A stretch of 64,000 nucleotides of DNA from Mannheimia indoligenes. GTDB taxonomy: Bacteria > Pseudomonadota > Gammaproteobacteria > Enterobacterales > Pasteurellaceae. The notes beneath the pieces were generated by a model, which searched no databases, was not told where the DNA came from, and saw only the letters and a list, made by a program, of their open reading frames with translations. A program made the position numbers and the translations under genes. Of this stretch, positions 1 through 8,799 are shown one piece after another. The DNA is taken from assembly GCF_036880405.1 (NCBI RefSeq), contig NZ_JBAJJM010000006.1:1-64000 (forward strand). Reading direction: 5' to 3'. Every line of letters begins with the position of its first letter. The stretch's first letter is position 1.

Positions 1-152
1 GCAGGTTGTGCTGGTTGAGTAGGTTGTACCGGTGATACCTGTTTATTATCAGTAGTGTTGCTATTGCTACCACTACCACTACCACCACTGCTACCACAAG
101 CCACTAAGCCAAGAGCCATTAAAATGGTTAATGCAACATTTGTTTTTTTCAT
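1..152 (-). CDS. Secreted lipoprotein, N-terminal fragment
   Basis: The reading frame starts at 152 on the minus strand and runs off the left edge, so only about 50 residues are visible. It begins with a lysine-containing n-region and a hydrophobic stretch ending in the lipobox L-V-A-C, so it should be lipidated on Cys20 and exported. The mature protein starts with a Gly/Ser tract (encoded by GGT/AGT trinucleotide repeats) and then Pro/Gln-rich sequence, a flexible tether typical of surface lipoproteins. A CGAGG ribosome-binding site lies just upstream. The functional domain is outside the window, so no function is assigned. Confidence 0.75.
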   Translation of the reverse strand, partial: MKKTNVALTILMALGLVACGSSGGSGSGSNSNTTDNKQVSPVQPTQPAQP

Positions 153-329
153 ATCGAACCTCGTTAAGTTAGAAATAACCACTTAAATTGTATGCTTTTT
201 ATCTTAATAATCAAGCGAGTTTTATTAATTTACACTATTTTGTTAAGTTCAGTGATATAAGTCATTTTTTATTTATGGTAAACTCAATTACGATATATCT
301 AAACTTGCAAAATGATATGTCGGTAAATA

Positions 330-338
330 ACAAGCGGT
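330..338 (+). repeat. Uptake signal sequence (Apl type)
   Basis: ACAAGCGGT followed by C and a T-rich tail, in the divergent intergenic region between the lipoprotein and the ydgA-like gene. Confidence 0.85.
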
Positions 339-374
339 CATTTTTTTAATATTTTTTACAGATAAAGGAAAATT

Positions 375-1769
375 ATGAAATTAAGCAAAATTGCTCTTTC
401 AGTTGTAGCGGTAATTGGTGTATCTGTAGTTGGCGGTAGCTGGTATACGGGCAAACAAGTTGAAGAAAAATATCAAGCATTAGTCGTTCAAGCCAATAAC
501 CAACTTAAGCAACTAAGTGGCGAGTTTGGAGCAAATATTGAGCTCAAAGATGTGCAAATTGATCGCCATTTCTTTAGTTCTGATGCGAAATATCGTTTAG
601 AAGTGGATTTTGGCGATGATAAAAAATTAGATTTTATCGGTAATGATAAACTTCATCACGGTCCGCTACCGCTTAATCGTTTAGCGAAGTTTAATTTTGC
701 TCCTGTGATGATGAGTATGGAAAATAGCCTTCAAGGACCAGAGATATTTAAAAAATTTGTCGGTGAACAAATTGGTTCGGGGGTGGCTAATATCAGCTAT
801 TCTGGAGATACAAAAGGATATTTTGATTTCTCGCCAATTAAATATAGCGATGAAACAGGCACTATTGAAACAACCCCTGTCAAAGTGCAATATAGTTACG
901 ACCAAAAATTGAAAGGCATTGATAGCACTGTTGAGCTAGAGAGTTTTAAAATAAAAGCAGAAGAACTTGATTTGCAAATTCAAGGTATAGCTTATGATGT
1001 TCAAACTGAAAGTAATGAAAGTTATCCTAATTTAACTTTCGGCAAAGGAAGTGGAAAAATCAACGCTATTGAGTTTAAGTCTAAAGATGGCAAATTATCT
1101 CAAATTAAAGATATTATGGTTAAGGGTGATAACCTGTTAAAAGGCGAGCGTGTGATTTCGACAGGAGATTTAGAGGCGGCTTCTTTCAACATTGAAGGTG
1201 TTGAACTGGGTAAATTAAAAATGGATATGGCATACGATTTAGATGCTAAATTAACCAATGATATTACGCCTTTATTATCTAATCCTGAAGGATTTGAAGA
1301 TGAACTTTTAATGCAGTTGTTGGCAAAATCGGTGAAGTTCCATATTAATAACTTCTCACTTGAAAATAGCAAAGGTAAATTTAATTTAGCTTTATTATTG
1401 AATATGGCTCAATTTGATCCACAAAATATGAGCAATATGCAAGAGGTATTAAAAGCTCTTTCAAGTAGTAAATTTACTTCAAATATTAACCGTGAATATG
1501 CAGAAGATATTATTCGCCAAATCTCGATGGTTACAGAAAAATTAAGCGAAGAAGAGGCAAAAGCGTTTGCCAAACAACAAGTTGATGCCGCTTTTCTTAA
1601 TGCAGGAGTTGAACAGTACGGATTAAGAAAAGTAGATGAAAACAATGTGAAGATTGAATTATCGGTTGAAAATGAGAAATTAATCTTAAATGGTCGTGAA
1701 TTAACTGAAGATGAAATCCAAATGGCGTTATTTGTGATTATGATGGGAGCAGGTTCGCTCGGTCAATAA
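375..1769 (+). CDS. ydgA: YdgA-like DUF945 family protein
   Basis: A 464-residue protein with one N-terminal membrane segment (about residues 5-22, AALSVV-type hydrophobic core followed by a WYTG motif) and a large polar domain expected to lie in the periplasm. The G-x-x-Y-T-G-K-Q-V-E-E start and overall length (E. coli YdgA is about 500 residues) fit the DUF945 family, whose biochemical role is not established. The middle is rich in short beta-strand-like repeats alternating with charged turns. The start is supported by an AAAGGAAAATT ribosome-binding site. The gene appears to be transcribed alone and ends at a clear hairpin terminator. Confidence 0.75.
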   Translation: MKLSKIALSVVAVIGVSVVGGSWYTGKQVEEKYQALVVQANNQLKQLSGEFGANIELKDVQIDRHFFSSDAKYRLEVDFGDDKKLDFIGNDKLHHGPLPLNRLAKFNFAPVMMSMENSLQGPEIFKKFVGEQIGSGVANISYSGDTKGYFDFSPIKYSDETGTIETTPVKVQYSYDQKLKGIDSTVELESFKIKAEELDLQIQGIAYDVQTESNESYPNLTFGKGSGKINAIEFKSKDGKLSQIKDIMVKGDNLLKGERVISTGDLEAASFNIEGVELGKLKMDMAYDLDAKLTNDITPLLSNPEGFEDELLMQLLAKSVKFHINNFSLENSKGKFNLALLLNMAQFDPQNMSNMQEVLKALSSSKFTSNINREYAEDIIRQISMVTEKLSEEEAKAFAKQQVDAAFLNAGVEQYGLRKVDENNVKIELSVENEKLILNGRELTEDEIQMALFVIMMGAGSLGQ

Positions 1770-1786
1770 TCGTAAATATCAGATAG

Positions 1787-1824
1787 AAAGCGTATTTTAG
1801 CTATGGCTGAAATACGCTTTTTTT
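1787..1824 (+). terminator. Terminator after ydgA-like gene
   Basis: AAAGCGTATTT pairs with AAATACGCTTT across a 12-base loop and is followed by a run of Ts. A longer upstream reading of polA would begin inside this hairpin, which argues against it. Confidence 0.85.
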
Positions 1825-1889
1825 ATCCCTTTCTTTCACTATTCTTGTATAATAACAGAAATATTTATTTGATTTTCAAGAGATTTTTT

Positions 1890-4745
1890 ATGGCAACTAT
1901 CGCAAAAAATCCACTGGTGCTGGTGGACGGTTCTTCTTACTTATATCGAGCATTTCACGCATTTCCTCCGCTAACGAATCGCAATGGCGAGCCGACAGGG
2001 GCGATGTATGGTGTTTTGAATATGTTAAAAAGCTTGATTTCACAAGTAAACCCAAGCCACATTGCGGTAGTGTTTGATGCGAAGGGTAAAACCTTCCGTG
2101 ATGAGCTGTTCGAGCAATATAAATCTCACCGCCCACCAATGCCGGACGAGTTACGAGCTCAAATTCAACCACTACACGCTATTATCAAAGCCTTAGGTAT
2201 TCCGTTGATCTCCATTGAAGGGGTAGAAGCGGACGATGTGATCGGCACCCTTGCCGTGCAAGCTGCCAAAGATGGCAAAGACGTGTTAATCAGCACAGGC
2301 GATAAAGATATGGCACAACTGGTGAACGATCACATTATGTTGATAAATACGATGAACAACACTTTGCTTGACCGTGAAGGCGTCATCGAAAAATACGGCA
2401 TTCCGCCCGAGTTGATTATCGATTTCTTAGCCCTAATGGGCGATTCCGCCGATAATATTCCGGGTGTAAAAGGTGTGGGTGAAAAAACGGCGTTAGCCTT
2501 ATTACAAGGGATTGGTTCCCTTAAACAGATTTATGAAAATTTAGATCAGATTGCGACACTTTCGTTTCGTGGAGCAAAAAACTTTGCCCCGAAATTAGAG
2601 GCAGAAAAAGCCAATGCGGATTTATCCTACCTGCTCGCCACCATCAAAACTGATGTGGAATTAGACGTTACCCACGATCAACTTTTAACCCAAGCACAAA
2701 ATCGTGCAGAGCTTGCTACATTATTTGAGCATTATGAATTTAAGCGTTGGTTAAATGAAGTAAATAACAATGCGAACCCTGTTACACAAACCTCAGCTGA
2801 AAAAGTGCCGAATAATTACCAAGCAACGCAAGCGGTTAAAAACGAGGAAAATTTTGTAGATCCTATCATTATTGACCGTAGCAAATATGAAACGGTGGAT
2901 ACGGAAGCCAAATTAGTGGCTTGGATTGAAAAGCTCACATCAGCCAATATCATTGCGGTGGATACCGAAACGGATAGTTTAGATTCTATGTCAGCCAATT
3001 TGGTGGGAATTTCCTTTGCTCTTGAAAATGGCGAGGCTTGCTATATTCCGCTTGGGCATAAGCAAAAAGCCCTGCCAAAACAAGCGGATATGTTTGGCGA
3101 TGACGAGGCAGAAACCGAAATCGCAGACGAATTGGTAAAAAATCAGCTAAATTTGACCGCTTGTTTAACCCAACTCAAGCCGATTTTAGAGAATAGTGCC
3201 ATTAAAAAAATCGGGCAGAACATTAAATATGATTTAACTATTTTTGCTAATTACGGCATTGAGTTACAGGGCGTTGAGTTTGACACGATGATTGAGTCTT
3301 ATACGCTAAACAGCACAGGTCGTCATAATATGGACGACTTAGCTTACCGTTATTTAGGGCATAAAACCATTCCGTTTGAAGAGTTAGCAGGTAAAGGCAA
3401 AAATCAACTTACTTTCGATAAAATTGAGATCGCTAAAGCGGCAGAATATGCCGCCGAAGATGCCGAGGTAACGATGAAACTGCACCAAGTGCTATGGCAG
3501 AAATTATCACAAGAGCCTGAATTGGTAAAACTCTTTAACGAAATCGAAATGCCATTGGTTAGCGTGCTTTCTCGCATTGAACGCAATGGCGTATTGATTG
3601 ACCCTAAGAAATTATTAACGCAATCGGCAGAAATTGAAAAACGCTTAAGTGAAGTTGAGCAGTTAGTTCACACCGAAGCAGGGCAGGTGTTTAACCTTGC
3701 TTCAACCAAGCAGTTACAAGAAATTTTGTTTGATAAATTAGGCTTACCGGTGCTGAAGAAAACCCCGAAAGGAGCTCCTTCAACTAACGAGGAGGTGCTT
3801 GATGAATTGGCTCAACAAGGTCATCTTGTGCCGAAATTATTAATGGAGCATCGTGGCTTAAGTAAGTTGAAATCTACTTACACAGACAAATTACCTCAGT
3901 TGATTAATGCAAAAACAGGGCGAGTGCACACCTCTTACAATCAAGCAGTAACGGCGACAGGGCGGCTTTCGTCAAGTGATCCGAATTTACAAAACATTCC
4001 GATCCGAAACGAAGAAGGCAGACGTATTCGCCAAGCCTTTGTGGCAAGAGAAGGCTATAAAATTGTAGCAGCCGACTATTCCCAAATTGAGCTACGCATT
4101 ATGGCTCACTTGGCGAATGACGAAGGAATGATTAAAGCCTTTGCTGAAGGTAAAGATATTCACCGAGCAACGGCAGCAGAAATTTTTGGTGTGGCATTAG
4201 ATGAGGTAACGAGCGAGCAACGTCGCAGTGCGAAGGCTATCAACTTCGGGCTGATTTATGGAATGTCGTCATTCGGGCTTTCAAACCAATTGGGGATTGG
4301 GCGAGCTGAAGCCCAAAAATATATGGATCTCTACTTCCAACGTTACCCGGCAGTACAGCAGTTTATGACGGATATTCGTGAAGTTGCCGCAGAAAAAGGC
4401 TATGTAGAAACTTTATTCGGTCGTCGTTTATATTTACCTGATATTAAATCAAGCAATGCTATTTTGCGTAAAGCGGCAGAACGAGTGGCAATTAATGCAC
4501 CAATGCAAGGCACGGCGGCGGATATTATCAAAGTTGCGATGATTGGCATTGATAAAGCTATTCACGGTGATGATGAAATCAAAATGATTATGCAAGTACA
4601 CGATGAATTGGTGTTTGAAGTGAAAGCCGATAAAATCGAGCATTATAGCCAGCTAATCAAAGCAGAAATGGAAAAAGCTATTTCGCTTAAAGTGCCATTA
4701 ATTGCTGAAGTTGGCATTGGCGATAATTGGGACGAGGCTCATTAA
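1890..4745 (+). CDS. polA: DNA polymerase I
   Basis: 951 residues with the three PolA modules in order: N-terminal 5'-3' exonuclease (begins NPLVLVDGSSYLYRAFHA), 3'-5' exonuclease and C-terminal polymerase. The proofreading site looks intact: D-T-E-T-D-S-L-D in the first exo motif, a K-Y-D-L motif, and Y-A-A-E-D-A in the third. The polymerase carries motif A (DYSQIELR), motif B (RRSAKAINFGLIYG) and motif C (VHDELVFEV). It fills gaps in repair and removes Okazaki primers. I chose ATG 1890; the in-frame extension back to 1803 lies in the previous gene's terminator and is not family-like. A USS at 3155-3163 is read in frame as T-A-C in the linker between exo motifs. Confidence 0.97.
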   Translation: MATIAKNPLVLVDGSSYLYRAFHAFPPLTNRNGEPTGAMYGVLNMLKSLISQVNPSHIAVVFDAKGKTFRDELFEQYKSHRPPMPDELRAQIQPLHAIIKALGIPLISIEGVEADDVIGTLAVQAAKDGKDVLISTGDKDMAQLVNDHIMLINTMNNTLLDREGVIEKYGIPPELIIDFLALMGDSADNIPGVKGVGEKTALALLQGIGSLKQIYENLDQIATLSFRGAKNFAPKLEAEKANADLSYLLATIKTDVELDVTHDQLLTQAQNRAELATLFEHYEFKRWLNEVNNNANPVTQTSAEKVPNNYQATQAVKNEENFVDPIIIDRSKYETVDTEAKLVAWIEKLTSANIIAVDTETDSLDSMSANLVGISFALENGEACYIPLGHKQKALPKQADMFGDDEAETEIADELVKNQLNLTACLTQLKPILENSAIKKIGQNIKYDLTIFANYGIELQGVEFDTMIESYTLNSTGRHNMDDLAYRYLGHKTIPFEELAGKGKNQLTFDKIEIAKAAEYAAEDAEVTMKLHQVLWQKLSQEPELVKLFNEIEMPLVSVLSRIERNGVLIDPKKLLTQSAEIEKRLSEVEQLVHTEAGQVFNLASTKQLQEILFDKLGLPVLKKTPKGAPSTNEEVLDELAQQGHLVPKLLMEHRGLSKLKSTYTDKLPQLINAKTGRVHTSYNQAVTATGRLSSSDPNLQNIPIRNEEGRRIRQAFVAREGYKIVAADYSQIELRIMAHLANDEGMIKAFAEGKDIHRATAAEIFGVALDEVTSEQRRSAKAINFGLIYGMSSFGLSNQLGIGRAEAQKYMDLYFQRYPAVQQFMTDIREVAAEKGYVETLFGRRLYLPDIKSSNAILRKAAERVAINAPMQGTAADIIKVAMIGIDKAIHGDDEIKMIMQVHDELVFEVKADKIEHYSQLIKAEMEKAISLKVPLIAEVGIGDNWDEAH
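3155..3163 (-). repeat. USS inside polA
   Basis: ACCGCTTGT with the T-rich arm TTTG on its left, read in frame as Thr-Ala-Cys. Confidence 0.85.
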
Positions 4746-4823
4746 TCTAAGGCTATACAATTATCCCTTTTTAATGTATTGTTGTAGTAGTTCGTTAATG
4801 TGAAACTTTTCAAAATTTCATTG

Positions 4824-4848
4824 TCAAAGAAGAACAAATCTTCTTTGA
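4824..4848 (+). promoter_or_regulatory. Hairpin in the lolA 5' leader
   Basis: TCAAAGAAGA pairs perfectly with TCTTCTTTGA across a 5-base loop (ACAAA). No T-run follows; the stem ends about 5 bases before the AAGGAAA ribosome-binding site of lolA, so it is better placed to affect translation or mRNA stability than termination. Confidence 0.6.
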
Positions 4849-4864
4849 TAAATAAGGAAAATAG

Positions 4865-5506
4865 ATGAAAACATTATTCAAAAAATCAGTATTCAGTTTA
4901 GCTTTATTAGGTTTAGCCGGCACAGCATTTGCTGATGCACAATCGGTAGCGGAATTACAACGCCGTTTAGAGCAAGTGAGCCAATATAGTGCGGATTTTG
5001 ACCAAACGGTCCGTTCAAGCAAAGGGAAAGAGATCCAAAAAGGGCAGGGTAAATTCCAAGTAAAACGCCCGAATTTATTTAGAATGGATACAAAATCGCC
5101 ACAAGAAAATTTAATTGTTTCTGACGGTAAAGATCTATGGTTTTACGACCCATTTGTTTCACAAGTAACGGTAAATACAGTGCAAGATGCAGTGAACAAT
5201 ACGCCGTTTGTGCTTTTAACCAGCAGTGATAAAAACCATTGGGATCAATATGACGTAACTCAAAATGCCGATACGTTCGTATTAAAACCAAAATCGAAAA
5301 AAAGTAATTTAAAACAGTTTGATGTGCGTATCGACCAAAGCGGTTTATTAAAAGGTTTCAGCACTATTGAGCGTGATGGACAAAGCAATTTATATGTATT
5401 GCGTAACATTACCACAGGCGGTGTTTCAAATGACTTATTCAAATTCAGTGTACCGAAAGGGGCTGAGTTAGATGATCAACGTGGTGGCAAGAAATCGAAA
5501 AAATAA
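4865..5506 (+). CDS. lolA: Outer-membrane lipoprotein carrier LolA
   Basis: 213 residues with a Sec signal peptide cleaved after A-F-A (around residue 23). LolA takes lipoproteins released by LolCDE at the inner membrane across the periplasm to LolB. Family signs are the R-L-x-Q-V-x-x-Y-S-A-D-F-x-Q-x-V start of the mature protein, the R-P-N-L-F-R-M segment, and the S-D-G-K-D-L-W-F-Y-D strand. Length matches the family. A lysine-rich tail (GGKKSKK) ends the protein. It stands between polA and trpR; a 10-bp hairpin precedes its ribosome-binding site. Confidence 0.95.
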   Translation: MKTLFKKSVFSLALLGLAGTAFADAQSVAELQRRLEQVSQYSADFDQTVRSSKGKEIQKGQGKFQVKRPNLFRMDTKSPQENLIVSDGKDLWFYDPFVSQVTVNTVQDAVNNTPFVLLTSSDKNHWDQYDVTQNADTFVLKPKSKKSNLKQFDVRIDQSGLLKGFSTIERDGQSNLYVLRNITTGGVSNDLFKFSVPKGAELDDQRGGKKSKK

Positions 5507-5512
5507 GGTAAT

Positions 5513-5588
5513 ACAAGCGGTCTTTTTTAGTAAATTTTTTACACAAATGCTTGCGTTTGAGCGTAACGAGTAAAATACGACCGCTTGT
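5513..5588. repeat. Widely spaced inverted USS pair
   Basis: ACAAGCGGTC at 5513 and GACCGCTTGT ending at 5588 face each other across about 57 bases between lolA and trpR. The 10-bp arms could form a long-loop hairpin acting as a weak lolA terminator, but the second arm also sits in the expected trpR promoter region. Confidence 0.6.
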
Positions 5589-5614
5589 ATATTCTTGTAT
5601 ATTAAGGAATATCA

Positions 5615-5923
5615 ATGAAAACGCTTTATAATCAACGAGATCCAAAAGAGTGGGAGCAATTTTTAGTTTTGCTTAAACAAGCCGTTGCTGAAGATAGATT
5701 GGAGCTCTTTTTCTCGATGTTTTTGACCGCCGATGAGAGAGAATCTTTGGGGTTGCGAGTTCAAATTGTGCAAGCTTTATTAAAAGCTGAAGATTCACAA
5801 CGTGAAATTCAGCAAAATTTGAATACCAGTGCAGCAACTATTACGCGTGGCTCAAATATGCTCAAAACACTAGACCCGGATTTCTTGCAATGGGTAAATA
5901 GTAAACTTAACGGTATGAAGTAA
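5615..5923 (+). CDS. trpR: Trp operon repressor TrpR
   Basis: 102 residues, the size of TrpR. The helix-turn-helix region reads Q-R-E-I-Q-Q-N-L-N-T-S-A-A-T-I-T-R-G-S-N-M-L, matching the family's reading head, preceded by the L-T-x-x-E-R-E-x-L-G-x-R-V-x-I-V core. When bound to tryptophan it represses tryptophan biosynthesis genes. Its stop codon is followed directly by the start of mtgA (TAAATG), so the two are translationally coupled; the trpR-mtgA neighbourhood is familiar from other Pasteurellaceae. I looked for a TrpR operator upstream and did not find a convincing one. Confidence 0.95.
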   Translation: MKTLYNQRDPKEWEQFLVLLKQAVAEDRLELFFSMFLTADERESLGLRVQIVQALLKAEDSQREIQQNLNTSAATITRGSNMLKTLDPDFLQWVNSKLNGMK

Positions 5924-6697
5924 ATGGCAAAGTATAAGAACCGTTTTCTAAGCTCTCTTTTGAAGAAAATAGGGCTTTTTTTTATTCCTCGAAAAATAAG
6001 ATCAAAAGCGGGTTGGCTTTGGTTTGGTTTTAGCCGCTTATTTTCTTTTTTCGGGAGTTTTTTCTTAATAGGAACGTTGCTTTTTTCGGTGTTACCCGTG
6101 CCGTATTCGGCTTATATGATTCAGAAAAAAGTGGAAAATATGTTACAAGGAAAAACCTATAACATCAAAAAAGATTGGGTAAGCCTTGATGAAATTTCTT
6201 GGCAGATGCAGATGGCGGTGATTGCGTCTGAAGATCAGAAATTTGAAAGCCATTTTGGTTTAGATCTTACTGCGATTGAAACTGCCTTAAAGTTGAATGC
6301 AAAATCCGGCAAAGTGCGTGGAGGTTCAACTATTTCACAACAAACAGTTAAAAACCTGTTTTTATGGCACGGACAAAGCTGGGTAAGAAAGGGGATTGAA
6401 GCTCCGCTGACTGTGTTAGTGGAATATGTTTGGACAAAGCCTCGCATTTTAGAAGTTTATTTGAATATTGCGGAATTTGGGCACGGTATTTTTGGCGTTG
6501 AAGCCGCGGCTCAACATTTTTTCAAGAAATCGGCAAAAAAATTGAATTTGCAAGAGGCTGCATTATTAGCTGCTTCCTTACCTAATCCAAATATATTTAA
6601 AGTAGATAAGCCCGGACCAACTATGCGAAAACGCCAAGCGTGGATTATGCGACAAGTAAACCAACTTGATGGAAAAAGCTATTTAGACAAACTTTAG
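5924..6697 (+). CDS. mtgA: Monofunctional peptidoglycan glycosyltransferase
   Basis: 257 residues. A membrane anchor (about residues 35-60) precedes a family 51 glycosyltransferase domain that polymerises lipid II into glycan strands on the periplasmic face. Visible motifs are E-D-Q-K-F-E-S-H-F-G (catalytic Glu), G-G-S-T-I-S-Q-Q-T-V-K-N-L-F and R-K-G-I-E-A, then the E-V-Y-L-N-I-A-E-F-G-x-G-I-F-G-V-E-A-A-A block. There is no transpeptidase domain, which separates it from class A PBPs. The start abuts the trpR stop codon. Confidence 0.95.
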   Translation: MAKYKNRFLSSLLKKIGLFFIPRKIRSKAGWLWFGFSRLFSFFGSFFLIGTLLFSVLPVPYSAYMIQKKVENMLQGKTYNIKKDWVSLDEISWQMQMAVIASEDQKFESHFGLDLTAIETALKLNAKSGKVRGGSTISQQTVKNLFLWHGQSWVRKGIEAPLTVLVEYVWTKPRILEVYLNIAEFGHGIFGVEAAAQHFFKKSAKKLNLQEAALLAASLPNPNIFKVDKPGPTMRKRQAWIMRQVNQLDGKSYLDKL

Positions 6698-6712
6698 GTG
6701 GAAAGAGTAAAG

Positions 6713-7438
6713 ATGACAACACAAAGCAAAGCAACACTTGAAACGATTTTATCTCATCGTTCGATTCGTAAATTTACCGAACAACCGATTTCAGAAGAGG
6801 TATTTCAGACCTTAATTAATGCGGGAAAAGCGGCTTCAAGCTCTAACCATTTACAATGCGTAAGCGTTATCCGTGTAACGGATAAACAAATTCGTGAAAC
6901 CTTAAAAGCCGTTTCTGGTATGCAATATGTGGTAGATTGTGCAGAGTTTTTGGTGTTCTGCATTGATTTTAATAAACACAAACAGCTTGTGCCGGAATCG
7001 CAATTGGAATGGGCGGAAGTGTCTATTATTGGAGCGGTTGACACGGGAATTTTTGCTCAAAATGTACTGTTAGCAGCAGAGTCTTTAGGGTTAGGTGGTG
7101 TTTATATTGGTGCATTGCGTAATGATATTAAACGTGTATCCGAAGCATTAAATTTGCCTGAATACTGTGTACCATTAGTCGGAATGTGTTTGGGTTATCC
7201 TGCACAAGATCCTGATTTAAAACCTCGTTTACCAAACACTTTGATTTGTCATACTAATCAGTATCAGCCTTTTGATGAGGTAGAATTTGCAAAATATAAC
7301 GAAAATTTGACCGCTTACTACCAAGCGAGAATTGGCGAACCTCAGCAATGGCAAGTCGCAATTCATAAAACCTTAGATAAACCCGTTCGTCCACATATTC
7401 TGCCGTTTTTTAATCAGAAAGGATTATTGAAAAAATGA
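6713..7438 (+). CDS. nfsA: Oxygen-insensitive NADPH nitroreductase
   Basis: 241 residues, as in E. coli NfsA (240). The fold family is the FMN-dependent nitroreductases; the sequence opens with T-I-L-S-H-R-S-I-R-K-F-T-E-Q-P-I and contains S-S-N-H-L-Q-C-V-S and G-L-G-G-V-Y-I-G-A-L-R-N, the FMN-contacting regions. It reduces nitroaromatics and quinones with NADPH. I chose ATG 6713, which has GGTGGAAAGAG at a normal distance, over the GTG at 6698 that follows the mtgA stop at once. It overlaps rimK by four bases. Confidence 0.92.
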   Translation: MTTQSKATLETILSHRSIRKFTEQPISEEVFQTLINAGKAASSSNHLQCVSVIRVTDKQIRETLKAVSGMQYVVDCAEFLVFCIDFNKHKQLVPESQLEWAEVSIIGAVDTGIFAQNVLLAAESLGLGGVYIGALRNDIKRVSEALNLPEYCVPLVGMCLGYPAQDPDLKPRLPNTLICHTNQYQPFDEVEFAKYNENLTAYYQARIGEPQQWQVAIHKTLDKPVRPHILPFFNQKGLLKK

Positions 7439-8349
7439 GATGGCTAATGCTATGTCGTGAGCCTCGCTTATATAGCTGCAAGCGAATTCGAGAAGCCTGT
7501 GTAGAAAGAGGGATCGAGTTGGATATTTTAGATCCTAACAGAATGTTACTTTCTCTAAATAATGGAAAATTTGAGATTTTTTACCAAGAAGGAGAAAGCT
7601 ACGAGAAACATCGCCCTGAGCCTATTTTATTGAAGGATTATGATGGTATTTTACCTCGTTTTGGTACAAGTAGTACGGAAATGGGCTGTGCTGTGCTACG
7701 CCATTTTGAAGCGAAAGGTATTCCTGTTTTGAATCACTCTGAAGCATTTGCTTTAGCCCGAAACAAATGGCGATCGTTGCAAAAATTAGCCGAACATACT
7801 TTACCTATACCACATACCAATTTTGCAGGGAATTTAGTTTCGGTTAAATCGCAATTAAATCATTTCACTTTTCCGCTTATTGCCAAAGTGCTGAATGGTT
7901 CGCAAGGCAATGGGGTAATGTTGTTTGAAAATGAACGGAATGCGGAAGCTGTGCTATCTACCTTTAGACAAGTCGAAGAACCTTATCTATGCCAACACTT
8001 TTTGAGTGAAGCAAAAGGACAAGACATTCGTGCTTTTGTGATTGGGGATAAAGTAGTTTCTGCAATGAGTAGAAATAATTCGGCAGAAGATTTTCGATCC
8101 AATCTTCATCAAGGTGGAATTGCTCAACGTATTGAATTAACCAAAGAGGAAATCGTATTAGCAATTAAAGCAACTAAAGCGATAGGGCTTGATGTTGCAG
8201 GCGTGGATTTTTTGCGGGCAGACAATGGGATAGTTATTTTAGAAGTCAATGCAAGTCCGGGCTTTGAAGGCATTGAGCAAGTGAATGAAGTCAATATTGC
8301 GGGAGAAATGGTGAACTATTTTATAGAGAAAATCCGCAAATTATCTTAA
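7435..8349 (+). CDS. rimK: RimK family alpha-L-glutamate ligase
   Basis: 304 residues with an ATP-grasp fold: a pre-ATP-grasp region, then F-P-L-I-A-K-V-L-N-G-S-Q-G-N-G-V and the C-terminal metal-binding L-E-V-N-A-S-P-G-F-E-G-I-E. RimK of E. coli adds glutamates to the C-terminus of ribosomal protein S6; paralogues of this family ligate amino acids to other substrates, so the substrate here is inferred. Its ATG overlaps the nfsA stop (ATGA), giving translational coupling. The nfsA-rimK pairing is also found in other gammaproteobacteria. Confidence 0.88.
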   Translation: MRWLMLCREPRLYSCKRIREACVERGIELDILDPNRMLLSLNNGKFEIFYQEGESYEKHRPEPILLKDYDGILPRFGTSSTEMGCAVLRHFEAKGIPVLNHSEAFALARNKWRSLQKLAEHTLPIPHTNFAGNLVSVKSQLNHFTFPLIAKVLNGSQGNGVMLFENERNAEAVLSTFRQVEEPYLCQHFLSEAKGQDIRAFVIGDKVVSAMSRNNSAEDFRSNLHQGGIAQRIELTKEEIVLAIKATKAIGLDVAGVDFLRADNGIVILEVNASPGFEGIEQVNEVNIAGEMVNYFIEKIRKLS

Positions 8350-8355
8350 TTTACG

Positions 8356-8383
8356 TTGCATTTCTCGCCAATTTCAGTAAAAT
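8356..8383 (+). promoter_or_regulatory. Predicted rplY promoter
   Basis: TTGCAT and TAAAAT are separated by 16 bases directly after rimK. Transcription would start near 8390, at the foot of the rplY leader hairpins. Confidence 0.55.
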
Positions 8384-8389
8384 ACGCAC

Positions 8390-8490
8390 TCGGCATATCT
8401 CTTGGTATGCCGAAGTTTTTTAACAAACAGCTGGGTCGCCTGCTGTTTTTCTATTAACGGGATAATCCCAATATTTAAGAGAATAAAACA
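8390..8490 (+). promoter_or_regulatory. Structured rplY (L25) leader
   Basis: Two hairpins lie between the predicted promoter and rplY: CGGCATA/TATGCCG (8391-8412), followed by a T-run, and AAACAGC/GCTGTTT (8425-8448), also followed by Ts. A 5' leader bound by L25, resembling its 5S rRNA target, is described for gammaproteobacterial rplY. The hairpin positions fit that idea, or a terminator/antiterminator, but I have not aligned them to that model. Confidence 0.55.
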
Positions 8491-8778
8491 ATGTCATTCA
8501 AATTTGAAGCTGAAGTTCGTTCAACGCAAGGTAAGGGTGCGAGCCGCCGCCTGCGTCATAATGGTCAAGTTCCTGCAATCATCTACGGTGGTAGTGCAGA
8601 ACCTGTATCAATCATCTTAAACCACGATGATGTAAACAACGCACAAGTACACGATGCGTTCTACAACGAAGTTTTAACTATCGTTGTTGCGGGCAAAGAA
8701 GAGCAAGTTAAAGTACAAGCAATTCAACGCCACCCAACTAAACCAAAACTAGTTCACTTAGACTTCAAACGTGCGTAA
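8491..8778 (+). CDS. rplY: 50S ribosomal protein L25
   Basis: 95 residues, the short single-domain L25 form of E. coli (no CTC extension). The start F-K-F-E-A-E-V-R-x-x-Q-G-K-G-A-S-R-R-L-R and the closing P-K-L-V-H-L-D-F-K-R-A are typical. It binds 5S rRNA loop E in the central protuberance. Codons are strongly biased to the favoured set, as expected for a ribosomal protein. A structured leader precedes it and a strong terminator follows. Confidence 0.96.
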   Translation: MSFKFEAEVRSTQGKGASRRLRHNGQVPAIIYGGSAEPVSIILNHDDVNNAQVHDAFYNEVLTIVVAGKEEQVKVQAIQRHPTKPKLVHLDFKRA

Positions 8779-8799
8779 TCGCTCGTTAGTGAATTAAAT

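Noticed and set aside
61..110. Phase-variable repeat in the lipoprotein start
   Set aside because: The repeat unit is a trinucleotide (GGT/AGT), so length changes would not shift the frame; it more likely encodes a flexible Gly/Ser tether.
1803..1889. Upstream extension of polA
   Set aside because: It starts inside the hairpin terminator of the preceding gene and is not like the PolA family N-terminus; ATG 1890 fits.
5507..5614. TrpR operator upstream of trpR
   Set aside because: No CTAGT-centred palindrome was found; only A/T-rich sequence and a USS pair.
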